Source: Polaribacter sejongensis
GTDB lineage: Bacteria; Bacteroidota; Bacteroidia; Flavobacteriales; Flavobacteriaceae
Length of the DNA: 64,000 nucleotides
Reading direction: 5' to 3'
NCBI RefSeq assembly: GCF_038024065.1
Contig: NZ_CP150667.1
Location: 3,045,501-3,109,500, forward strand
In this document: positions 55,602 through 63,253 of the stretch, in pieces
Position numbering within the stretch: position 1 is the stretch's first letter
How the letters are laid out: each line of letters starts with the position of its first letter
Translations under genes and position numbers: made by a program
The notes under the pieces: generated by a model
The model's database searches: none
Seen by the model: the letters and a program-made list of their open reading frames with translations, nothing else
What the model was told of the DNA's origin: nothing

Positions 55602-55635
55602 AAAAAGCCTCACTTTTATTAAAGTGAGGCTTTTT
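55601..55635. terminator. Terminator between zinc-ribbon copy 2 and rseP
   Basis: GCCTCACTTT and AAAGTGAGGC form a perfect 10-bp stem around TATT, with A6 before and T5 after, so it works on both strands. Confidence 0.88.
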
Positions 55636-55652
55636 AATTGCTTTTATTTTGT

Positions 55653-56999
55653 TTAGTTAAACAACCTAAAGATATCATTTCCGTTTGCGAAAAGTAATAA
55701 AGCTATTAAAAGAATAAAGCCTGTTACTTGTGCATATTCTAAAAATTTATCTCCTGGTTTTTTACCAGTTATCATTTCCCAAAGGGTAAAAACAACATGA
55801 CCACCATCTAAAGCAGGTATTGGTAAAAGGTTCATAAAACCTAACATAATAGATAAGAATGCTGTGATGTTCCAGAAAGATTCTGCGCTCCATTCCGAAG
55901 GGAAAATACTTCCTATAGAAATAAATCCACCTAATCCTTTATAAGCTCCTGTGCTTGGGTTAAAGATCTTCTTTAATTGTTTTATATAGTCTGTAAGTGT
56001 TTTTACAGATTTGTTCCATCCTGCAGGAATTGCTTCTGCAAAAGTGTATTCGATATTCGCTAAATCGTAGTAGCCAAGTCTTTCTAAGTCTTTAGAAGGT
56101 AATAAGCCAAAACCAACACCTAATTTACCGTCATTGGTAACTTTTACAGCGACATCTTTTGTTTCGTTTTCTCTTTTTATGGTAACAGAAATATCTTGAT
56201 TTTTAAACTTATTTAATTCAACCTGAGCTTCATCAAAATACTTTATTGGGTTTCCGTTAATGGCAACAACAATATCTTTCGCTTTTAAATCAGCATTTTT
56301 ATTTGGTGAATCTTCAGAAACACTTGTAATAGCAAAAGGATATCTAGGTAGTAAAATTACACCAGCATCTTTACCTCTGTCTACTAATTGAGAGATAAAA
56401 TCTTCTGGAATTACTTTATCAATAACTTGTCCTTCTCTTTCAATCTGAAAATTATTACCGTTTACAAACCCTAGAGTTAGTTCGTTAAATTTTTTAATTT
56501 TTTCTCCATCAATAGTTAAAACTTTATCTCCAGTTTGTAAACCTAAGTTCATAGCTAAAGAATCCTGTACCCAAACACCGTCTTTTACATTCTCGTTTGG
56601 TAAAAAGTTTTCACCATAAGCATACATTAACATAATGTAGATAAAAATACCTAAAACAAAGTTTACAAAAACTCCACCCAACATTATAATTAGACGTTGC
56701 CATGCCGGTTTAGAACGAAATTCCCAAGGTTGCGGTGGTAAAGCCATTTGCTCGGTATCCATACTTTCGTCTATCATACCAGATATTTTTACATATCCAC
56801 CAAGAGGAATCCAACCAATACCATAAACGGTATCACCAATTTTTTTCTTAAAAATAGAGAATTTATAATCAAAGAATAAGTAGAATTTTTCTACTTTGGT
56901 TTTAAACAATTTTGCAGGGATAAAGTGCCCTAACTCGTGCAATACAATCAATAAAGATAAACTTAAAATAAATTGTGATGCTTTTATTAATATTTCCAT
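55653..56999 (-). CDS. rseP: RseP/site-2 family intramembrane zinc metalloprotease
   Basis: 448 residues. The zinc motif HELGH is near residue 21 in the first transmembrane helix, and the third ligand motif LPIPALDGGH is near residue 393. One or two PDZ domains lie between (TGDKVLTIDGEKIKKF near 165, KAKDIVVAINGNPI near 245). Such proteases cut transmembrane anti-sigma factors and leftover signal peptides. It has its own consensus promoter and is divergent from the SCO gene. Confidence 0.95.
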   Translation of the reverse strand: MEILIKASQFILSLSLLIVLHELGHFIPAKLFKTKVEKFYLFFDYKFSIFKKKIGDTVYGIGWIPLGGYVKISGMIDESMDTEQMALPPQPWEFRSKPAWQRLIIMLGGVFVNFVLGIFIYIMLMYAYGENFLPNENVKDGVWVQDSLAMNLGLQTGDKVLTIDGEKIKKFNELTLGFVNGNNFQIEREGQVIDKVIPEDFISQLVDRGKDAGVILLPRYPFAITSVSEDSPNKNADLKAKDIVVAINGNPIKYFDEAQVELNKFKNQDISVTIKRENETKDVAVKVTNDGKLGVGFGLLPSKDLERLGYYDLANIEYTFAEAIPAGWNKSVKTLTDYIKQLKKIFNPSTGAYKGLGGFISIGSIFPSEWSAESFWNITAFLSIMLGFMNLLPIPALDGGHVVFTLWEMITGKKPGDKFLEYAQVTGFILLIALLLFANGNDIFRLFN

Positions 57000-57028
57000 T
57001 CAGCGTTAAATCATAGTTAAAATAGTCG

Positions 57029-57057
57029 CAAATGTACGTTTTTAAAGGTAGTTGCAA
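57029..57057 (-). promoter_or_regulatory. rseP promoter
   Basis: On the minus strand: TTG (57057-57055), 18-base spacer, TACATTTG (57036-57029). Both halves match the consensus; the leader is about 23 nt. Confidence 0.65.
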
Positions 57058-57144
57058 AAGAACAAATTGAGGTACCTTTTTAATTTAACAAAGATTTTGG
57101 AAACTATTCCCTTTTGTTTTTTTCTCTAAGGTTTTATTAAGTCG

Positions 57145-57152
57145 TAAATTTG
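57145..57152 (+). promoter_or_regulatory. -7 element of the SCO gene
   Basis: TAAATTTG matches TAnnTTTG, 18 bp before the ATG at 57171. The nearest TTG is 28 bp upstream, beyond the usual spacing. Confidence 0.45.
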
Positions 57153-57170
57153 TTGTCACAAAATTATCTT

Positions 57171-57851
57171 ATGGAGTTTAAAATCTTTAAAAAGTCTATT
57201 CCTCTACTTATCTTTTTTGCGGTGTTTTCTGCAATTTCACTTACAGTTTATTATCATTTATTAAAGGTAGATACTCGTCTTAAAATTTTTAACCCTATTG
57301 ATGTTAACCCAAGATTGGTAGACGATAGTATGGTGCATATTCAAAACAACCATACCATTGCAGACTTTAAACTGACCAATCAAAATGGAGAAACGATTAC
57401 TAATAATAATTATAAAGATAAAATTTACATAGCAGATTTCTTTTTTACCCGTTGCCAAACAATTTGTATTGCCATGGCGTATAATATGGGAGAGTTGCAA
57501 GAGTTTTATAAAGATGATAATGATATTATGTTTTTGTCGCATTCTGTTACTCCAGTTATGGATAGCGTTTCTGTTCTAAAAGAATATGCAGATAGAAAAG
57601 GGGTTATTGATGGGAAATGGAATGTAACTACAGGTTCTAAAAAGCACATTTATGAGTTGGCGCGAAAAAGTTATTTTGCAGTTTTAGATGAAGGGAATGG
57701 TGATGAAAGTGATTTTATACACACAGAACAATTTGTTTTAGTTGATAAAGACAGACGAATTCGTGGGTATTATGATGGGACGGAGAAAGAGGATATGGAG
57801 AAACTTAAAAATGATATTGTTTTGTTAAAAGAAGAATATGCTTCTGAATAA
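57171..57851 (+). CDS. SCO1/SenC-type copper chaperone
   Basis: 226 residues from the ATG at 57171; an upstream TTG at 57150 falls inside the -7 element. A membrane anchor covers about 11-30. The thioredoxin fold carries the copper-binding FTRCQTIC (CxxxC) and the distal His in DFIHTEQF. SCO proteins deliver copper to the CuA site of cytochrome oxidase, fitting ctaA and the ActAB operon elsewhere in the window. It ends at the edge of the feo promoter. Confidence 0.92.
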   Translation: MEFKIFKKSIPLLIFFAVFSAISLTVYYHLLKVDTRLKIFNPIDVNPRLVDDSMVHIQNNHTIADFKLTNQNGETITNNNYKDKIYIADFFFTRCQTICIAMAYNMGELQEFYKDDNDIMFLSHSVTPVMDSVSVLKEYADRKGVIDGKWNVTTGSKKHIYELARKSYFAVLDEGNGDESDFIHTEQFVLVDKDRRIRGYYDGTEKEDMEKLKNDIVLLKEEYASE

Positions 57852-57852
57852 C

Positions 57853-57884
57853 TTGTTTAGAATCATTCTAAATGATTATATTTG
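57853..57884 (+). promoter_or_regulatory. feoAB promoter with palindromic operator
   Basis: TTG (57853-57855), 21-base spacer and TATATTTG (57877-57884) form a consensus promoter. The spacer is filled by a perfect palindrome TTTAGAATCATTCTAAA (57856-57872) and an overlapping one, AATCATT-CTA-AATGATT (57861-57877). Position and shape suit an iron-dependent repressor (DtxR- or Fur-type) that blocks polymerase. Confidence 0.7.
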
Positions 57885-57902
57885 CCTTCCAAATAAAATT
57901 CA

Positions 57903-58133
57903 TTGAGCACAATAGCTACATTACGTAAGGGAGAGATAGGATATATTTCTGAAGAGTCTTTAGATTTTATTCCTTTAAAATTGTTAGAAATGGGCTGTCT
58001 ACCAGGAGCTGAGGTTCAGTTAGTTCAAATAGCGCCATTAAAAGACCCCTTGTATATTTGCGTAAACGGTAGTCATTTGGCAATAAGAATAGAAACAGCT
58101 TCTAAAATTCGAATCCTTAAAGCGCATTTATAA
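57903..58133 (+). CDS. feoA: FeoA domain protein of ferrous iron transport
   Basis: 76 residues from a TTG start; no ATG is available and the promoter ends 19 bp before it. An SH3-like FeoA domain: KGEIGYI, KLLEMGCLPGAEVQLVQ, and DPLYICVNGSHLAIRIETASKI. It assists FeoB. Its stop overlaps the feoB start by one base (TAATG). Confidence 0.94.
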   Translation: MSTIATLRKGEIGYISEESLDFIPLKLLEMGCLPGAEVQLVQIAPLKDPLYICVNGSHLAIRIETASKIRILKAHL

Positions 58134-60244
58134 TGTCTAAAAATGATATAAAGGTTGCTTTAATAGGGAACCCAAATACCGGAAAAACATCACTTTTCAA
58201 TCAACTTACAGGTTTAAATCAGAAAGTTGGAAATTACCCGGGAATTACTGTTGATAAAAAAAATGGAGTTAGTAAGCTATCTGCTACTCAGAATGCAATT
58301 ATTACAGATTTACCAGGTACCTATAGTATAAATCCTACTTCTTTAGACGAGAGTATTGTTTTAAAGACCTTGTTAAAAAAGGATATTAAAGAATCTCCAG
58401 ATGTTATTTTGGTGGTTGCAGATGTAGAGAATTTAAAAAGAAATTTACTCCTTTTTTCTCAAATTAAAGATTTAGAAATTCCAACAGTTTTGGCAATCAA
58501 TATGGTTGACCAAATGAACAGAAAAGGAATTACTATCGATTTATCTTTATTAAAGAAAGAATTAAATACAGAGGTAGTTTTAATTAGTGCAAGAAAAAAT
58601 GAGGGAATAGATGATGTAAAAGCGGCAATTATTCGTTGTCATGTTGCTGCAAAAGCTTCTCCTTTATGTGGAATTAATCATCAGATTGATCCAGATTATT
58701 TTGATAAGTTAAAAGAAATTAGCCCTAATTATTCTTTGTATGAATTATGGTTGATGGTAACGCAGAATAATTATCCAGACACAATTTCATCAGAAGAAAA
58801 ACAAAAATTACTTAACTTTAAAAAAGACGTTTCTAAGTTGAAAAAGTATCAACATAAAGAAACTATTTATCGTTATCAAGAAATTAATAAAATACTTAAA
58901 AAGACCTATATAGTAGATAAAACCAAAGCCAAAGACCTTCGTGGTAGGCTAGATAGGGTTTTTACGCATAAGGTTTTTGGTTATTTTTTCTTTGTATTTT
59001 TATTGTTGATTATCTTCCAATCTGTTTTCGATTGGGCTTCAGTACCTATGGATTTTATAGATACTAGTTTTGCTCAAATTGCAGATTTTGCAAAAAGTAA
59101 TCTGCCAAATGGAGTACTTACAGATCTGTTAACAGAAGGGATAATACCGGGTATTGGAGGTGTCATTATATTTATTCCACAAATTGCCATTCTATTTTTA
59201 TTTATCTCAGTTTTAGAAGAAACGGGGTATATGAGTCGTGTGGTGTTTTTAATGGATAAAATTATGCGCCGATTTGGAATGAATGGTAAGAGTGTAATTC
59301 CGTTAATTTCTGGAACTGCTTGTGCAATTCCTGCAATTATGGCAACTAGAACAATTGCTAGTTGGAAAGAGCGATTAATTACTATTTTGGTAGTGCCGTT
59401 TACTACGTGTTCTGCGCGTTTACCTGTGTATGCTATTTTAATTTCTTTAATTATTCCTGATACAAAAATCTTTGGATTCTTAAATTTACAAGGTGTAGTT
59501 TTGTTATTGTTATACGGATTAGGGTTTGCAACAGCAGTGATAGCAGCTTATATATTGCATAAAACGTTAAAGATAAAATCGAAGTCGTTTTTTGTGGTAG
59601 AAATGCCAAATTATAAATTACCATCTGTTAAGAATGTCTTTTATGAGGTAGTTGAAAAAACAAAATCGTTTGTTTTAGAAGCAGGGAAAATCATTTTAGC
59701 TTTGTCTATCGTTTTATGGTTTTTAGCATCAAATGGGCCAGCTTCTTTTGAGAACGCTGAGAAAAATACGATTGAAAATGTTGCTAACCAGGGTTTAACA
59801 GATCAAGAGTTACAGCAAAAAATAGCCTCTGTAAAGTTAGAGAATTCTTATATTGGTATTCTTGGTAAAACAATAGAGCCATCTATTAGACCTTTAGGGT
59901 ATGATTGGAAAATTGGAATTGCCTTAATTACATCTTTTGCCGCACGAGAAGTGTTTGTAGGTACGCTGGCAACCATTTATAGTGTAGAAGCAGATGATGA
60001 AAATACATCTACGATTAAAGAAAAGATGAGGTCAGAAATAAATCCAGATACCGGTGGTAAAAGATTTAATTTCCCTGTCGGAATGTCTTTAATGGTTTTT
60101 TATGCCTTTGCAATGCAGTGTATGGCTACTTTAGCTATTGTAAAGCGTGAAACGAAAACTTGGAAATGGCCATTGATCCAATTGTTCGGAATGGGCTTAA
60201 TGGCATATGTTGCTTCATTTATAACCTATCAAATTTTAAGTTAA
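58133..60244 (+). CDS. feoB: Ferrous iron transporter FeoB
   Basis: 703 residues. The N-terminal G domain has GNPNTGKTSLFN (G1, near residue 11), DLPGTYS (G3) and NMVDQ (G4). The membrane part, from about residue 280, has the paired Gate motifs and conserved Cys in SGTACAIPAIMATR and FTTCSARLPVY. It imports Fe2+ across the inner membrane. It ends where the Cys-rich partner begins (one-base overlap), giving the order feoA-feoB-partner under one operator. Confidence 0.96.
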   Translation: MSKNDIKVALIGNPNTGKTSLFNQLTGLNQKVGNYPGITVDKKNGVSKLSATQNAIITDLPGTYSINPTSLDESIVLKTLLKKDIKESPDVILVVADVENLKRNLLLFSQIKDLEIPTVLAINMVDQMNRKGITIDLSLLKKELNTEVVLISARKNEGIDDVKAAIIRCHVAAKASPLCGINHQIDPDYFDKLKEISPNYSLYELWLMVTQNNYPDTISSEEKQKLLNFKKDVSKLKKYQHKETIYRYQEINKILKKTYIVDKTKAKDLRGRLDRVFTHKVFGYFFFVFLLLIIFQSVFDWASVPMDFIDTSFAQIADFAKSNLPNGVLTDLLTEGIIPGIGGVIIFIPQIAILFLFISVLEETGYMSRVVFLMDKIMRRFGMNGKSVIPLISGTACAIPAIMATRTIASWKERLITILVVPFTTCSARLPVYAILISLIIPDTKIFGFLNLQGVVLLLLYGLGFATAVIAAYILHKTLKIKSKSFFVVEMPNYKLPSVKNVFYEVVEKTKSFVLEAGKIILALSIVLWFLASNGPASFENAEKNTIENVANQGLTDQELQQKIASVKLENSYIGILGKTIEPSIRPLGYDWKIGIALITSFAAREVFVGTLATIYSVEADDENTSTIKEKMRSEINPDTGGKRFNFPVGMSLMVFYAFAMQCMATLAIVKRETKTWKWPLIQLFGMGLMAYVASFITYQILS

Positions 60245-60357
60245 TGCAAGAAATTATAGCATATATATTAGTTGTTTTAGCCGTAGCTTTTTTATTAAGA
60301 AAATATGTTTTTCCTTCTAAAAAAAAGAAAGGATGTAGCGCTGGTTGTGGTTGTTAA
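60244..60357 (+). CDS. FeoB-associated Cys-rich membrane miniprotein
   Basis: 37 residues from the ATG at 60244, overlapping the feoB stop by one base. A longer upstream start inside feoB is rejected. One transmembrane helix (about 4-19), a basic stretch PSKKKKG, and a terminal cluster CSAGCGC. This matches the FeoB-associated Cys-rich family, which may act like FeoC or as a metal relay; its function is not settled. Confidence 0.88.
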   Translation: MQEIIAYILVVLAVAFLLRKYVFPSKKKKGCSAGCGC

Positions 60358-60501
60358 TTCGCTTTTTTATAACCATTTAAGATATTTTTCTACTACAAAT
60401 TTTCATGAAATGAGGATGTCAGTTTGTGTCTGCTTAATTCCTTTTATTACCGCTTCATTATGTTTAACATGAAATTAGTAAAATAAGATTGTAAGATTTT
60501 T

Positions 60502-60509
60502 TATTTTTG
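60502..60509 (+). promoter_or_regulatory. -7 element of the DUF2911 gene
   Basis: TATTTTTG matches TAnnTTTG, 36 bp before the ATG; no -33 TTG at proper spacing. Confidence 0.4.
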
Positions 60510-60545
60510 ATGACTGATCTTTATATCACCTCATAAATTATAAAA

Positions 60546-61115
60546 ATGAAAAAAACAATTCTATTATTTGCTGTTCTTGTACTTTCAATTATTTCATCAA
60601 CAGATACTTATGCTCAAAAATTTCCAAGATTAGATGTGAGTCCTTTAGATGTTGCTGCCTACCCAAGTGATTGGAGGAATTCTGATAAGTTAGTAAGAGT
60701 TATTTACGGAAGACCACAATTAAAAGGAAGAGCATTGTCTTCTTTGGCTGAGGTTTCAGATAAAGGCGTTTGGAGAACTGGTGCTAATGAAGCTTCTGAA
60801 ATTACTTTTTTTAAGGATGTTTTATTTGGAGGAGAAAGCGTAAAAGCGGGTACGTATACTTTGTTTTCGGTTCCTGGTGATAAAGAGTGGACACTGATTC
60901 TTAGTAATGTTAGAAACGTATGGGGACATTATACTTATGATGAAAAGGATGATGTTATTAGAGTTTCTGGTAAAGTTTCTGAATCTGAAAAAAGTATTGA
61001 AGCTTTTTCAATTGTTTTTAATGAAGTTGAAGGTAACGCGGTTACCATGCATTTAGGTTGGGGTAATACGGTAGTTTCCGTTTCCTTGGAAGAAGAAGTT
61101 GATTTAGAAGAATAG
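60546..61115 (+). CDS. DUF2911 domain exported protein
   Basis: 189 residues. A signal peptide (about 1-23, ending TYAQ) and a DUF2911 domain with VIYGRPQLKGR near residue 52, WRTGANEASEI near 76, AGTYTLFSVPG near 101 and a C-terminal acidic tail. The family is common in Bacteroidota; function unknown, probably a periplasmic beta-sandwich. Single-gene unit. Confidence 0.9.
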   Translation: MKKTILLFAVLVLSIISSTDTYAQKFPRLDVSPLDVAAYPSDWRNSDKLVRVIYGRPQLKGRALSSLAEVSDKGVWRTGANEASEITFFKDVLFGGESVKAGTYTLFSVPGDKEWTLILSNVRNVWGHYTYDEKDDVIRVSGKVSESEKSIEAFSIVFNEVEGNAVTMHLGWGNTVVSVSLEEEVDLEE

Positions 61116-61216
61116 GTTTTCTTATTACAGTCTTGGTAGAGTATTAAAGCTTTACTGCTTACTTTAGATAGTTGGTCGTTTACTTCCATGTAAAACCTAC
61201 TTAAGTATGTAATATT

Positions 61217-61270
61217 AAAAAGCTTCATTATTTTGTTTTCTTATTAGAGAGCAAAATAATGAAGCTTTTT
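61217..61270. terminator. Long bidirectional terminator between DUF2911 and SPOR genes
   Basis: A perfect 19-bp inverted repeat (AAAAAGCTTCATTATTTTG and its complement) around a 16-base loop. The A and T ends serve both converging genes. Confidence 0.85.
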
Positions 61271-61300
61271 TAATTACTTTTAATGTGTTTTTTGTATTAT

Positions 61301-61669
61301 TTACTTCCCCATTGGAATTACAATAATTCCAGAGAATTTTTCTTGAAATTTTATTAGATCTTTATCAGCCTCTAATTTTGTTTTGTAATTACCCACTTGT
61401 ACTTTCCATTCTGGAGCGTAATAAACTAGTTTCGAGAAATTTCCGGGAAATTCTGCTCTAAAACGAGCCATAAACTGTCTTGCTTTTGATTCGTTTCCGT
61501 TGTAAAGTTGAATTCTATATCCAAACCCAAAAGTGCTATTAAAACTTCTTTTTTTAGAAACAATATCCTTTATTTCTGCAGATTCATTTGTGCTATTTTG
61601 TGAGAAAGAATTGTAACTTGTTGCTAATAAAACAATCAAAAACGAGAGTGTTGTTAATTTACTTTTCAT
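61301..61669 (-). CDS. SPOR domain exported protein
   Basis: 122 residues from the ATG at 61669. The upstream ATG at 61690 overlaps the -7 element (TATTTTTG on the minus strand, 61695-61688) and is rejected. A signal peptide (about 1-23) is followed by a SPOR domain at about 45-120: GYRIQLYNGNESKARQFM, WKVQVGNYKTKLEADK. SPOR domains bind denuded peptidoglycan, often at division sites. It is short and has no other domain. Confidence 0.88.
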   Translation of the reverse strand: MKSKLTTLSFLIVLLATSYNSFSQNSTNESAEIKDIVSKKRSFNSTFGFGYRIQLYNGNESKARQFMARFRAEFPGNFSKLVYYAPEWKVQVGNYKTKLEADKDLIKFQEKFSGIIVIPMGK

Positions 61670-61687
61670 GCTTAATTTTATTTTGTA

Positions 61688-61695
61688 CAAAAATA
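61688..61695 (-). promoter_or_regulatory. -7 element of the SPOR gene
   Basis: On the minus strand TATTTTTG, 18 bp upstream of the ATG at 61669; it decides against the longer start at 61690. Confidence 0.45.
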
Positions 61696-61794
61696 ACGAC
61701 TAGTTTAGGAATAAATTAGATTAAACGCTTATTTAGAATAATTATAAATTATGTTTTACATTCTTTTAGCTTTTCAAACCTTAGGAAGAAGTAT

Positions 61795-61829
61795 TACTTT
61801 TGTCAAACGGAAAAAAATGACTTTTGTCA
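61795..61829 (+). promoter_or_regulatory. Promoter region of the alternative complex III operon
   Basis: TACTTTTG (61795-61802) matches TAnnTTTG. ACTTTTGTCA occurs twice, 24 bp apart, and the second copy lies in ATGAC-TTTT-GTCAT, a small palindrome. They may form a regulator site; no clear -33 TTG. Confidence 0.4.
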
Positions 61830-61863
61830 TTTTATATTAGATATTTTTAATCAAAGTTTAAAT

Positions 61864-63171
61864 ATGAAAAGTGTAGAACTGCACAATAGACTAACCACAT
61901 TACTTCTTAAAAGTATTACTTTTCTCCTAATTTTTGCATTCAGTGTATCTGCTTATTCACAAGATATAGATGAGGCACGCCAAAAAGAAGGGAAAAAATT
62001 ATTTAAATCGTTATGTGCTTCTTGTCACAAGTTAGATAAGAAATTAATTGGACCAGCTTTGGCTGGTGTCGAGGAAAGAAGAGAAAATGATTGGTTACAT
62101 TCTTGGATTAAAAATAATGCAGAATTAAGAGCTACTGGAGATTCAGATGCTAATGCAATTTTTGACGAGTACAATGGAGCTGCAATGTCTGCTTTCCCTC
62201 AGTTAACTGATCAGAATGTAGATGATATTTTATATTATACTACTGTAGGTGAGCTTAAAAAAGTAGGAGAAGTAGCGGCAGGTGATGCTTCTGCAAATGT
62301 TTCTTCTGCAGGTGCTCCAGGTTGGTTAATATATGTACTGTCTGCTGCTATTATAGTTGCTTTTTTAATGATTGCTAGTTTGTTAAAACAAGTAAGTGAA
62401 TTAAAAGGTGATACTGCTGCAGGAGAAGATTCAAATCTTAAAAGAGATTTACATGAGCTTTGGGCGGGTATAATGAAAAATACTTTCTTAAAGGTTTTAA
62501 CTACTATATTTTTAGTGTTAATTGGTATTTATGTCTTATTCGGATTCTTATTTCAGGTAGGGGTGGATGAAGGGTATCAACCTATTCAGCCAATTGCATT
62601 TTCACATAAAATACATGCAGGAGATAATAAGATAGATTGTCAATATTGTCACTCTTCGGCAAAACATAGTAAAACATCTGGTATACCATCAGTAAATGTT
62701 TGTATGAATTGTCACTTAAATATTTCTGAAGTTGCAGATGATACTGTTGTAGAATTAGGAGATGGAGTTGTTCTTGGAAAAGAAGAATTAGATCTTGAAA
62801 TTGCAAAGATTTATACAGCCGCTGGTTGGGATGCAGATAACTTAGAGTATACAGGTGAAACGGCTCCAATTAAATGGGTGAGAGTTCATAATTTACCAGA
62901 TTTCGTTTATTACAATCACTCACAGCACGTAACAGTTGCAGGTATCGATTGTCAAAAATGTCATGGACCTGTAGAGGAAATGGATGAGTTGTATCAACAT
63001 GCTCCTTTAACAATGGGTTGGTGTATAGATTGTCATAAAGACACTAAAGTGGATTTAAAAGGTAATGATTATTACAAGAAAATTCATGAAGATTTGGCAA
63101 AGAAATACAATGTAGATCAAGTTACCATTTCACAGTTAGGTGGTAAGGAGTGTGGTAAATGTCACTACTAA
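61864..63171 (+). CDS. actA: ActA-type multiheme cytochrome c of alternative complex III
   Basis: 435 residues with six CxxCH heme sites: CASCH near residue 51, then CQYCH, CMNCH, CQKCH, CIDCH and CGKCH in the C-terminal half. The first belongs to an N-terminal monoheme cytochrome c domain (about 36-135). Two hydrophobic segments (about 151-175 and 200-225) lie in the middle, and the last five hemes form the ActA pentaheme domain. It passes electrons from quinol via ActB/C to oxidase or soluble cytochrome c. actB follows 82 bp later. Confidence 0.9.
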   Translation: MKSVELHNRLTTLLLKSITFLLIFAFSVSAYSQDIDEARQKEGKKLFKSLCASCHKLDKKLIGPALAGVEERRENDWLHSWIKNNAELRATGDSDANAIFDEYNGAAMSAFPQLTDQNVDDILYYTTVGELKKVGEVAAGDASANVSSAGAPGWLIYVLSAAIIVAFLMIASLLKQVSELKGDTAAGEDSNLKRDLHELWAGIMKNTFLKVLTTIFLVLIGIYVLFGFLFQVGVDEGYQPIQPIAFSHKIHAGDNKIDCQYCHSSAKHSKTSGIPSVNVCMNCHLNISEVADDTVVELGDGVVLGKEELDLEIAKIYTAAGWDADNLEYTGETAPIKWVRVHNLPDFVYYNHSQHVTVAGIDCQKCHGPVEEMDELYQHAPLTMGWCIDCHKDTKVDLKGNDYYKKIHEDLAKKYNVDQVTISQLGGKECGKCHY

Positions 63172-63253
63172 TTAAAAAGAATTAAAAATTAAAAGGTTAC
63201 AAAACTGGGGGTTTTCTAGTTTGAATCTTTCAATCATTAAATAAAAAGTATAA

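Noticed and set aside
60160..60243. Upstream start of the FeoB-associated miniprotein inside feoB
   Set aside because: The TAATG overlap with the feoB stop gives the family-typical 37-residue product.
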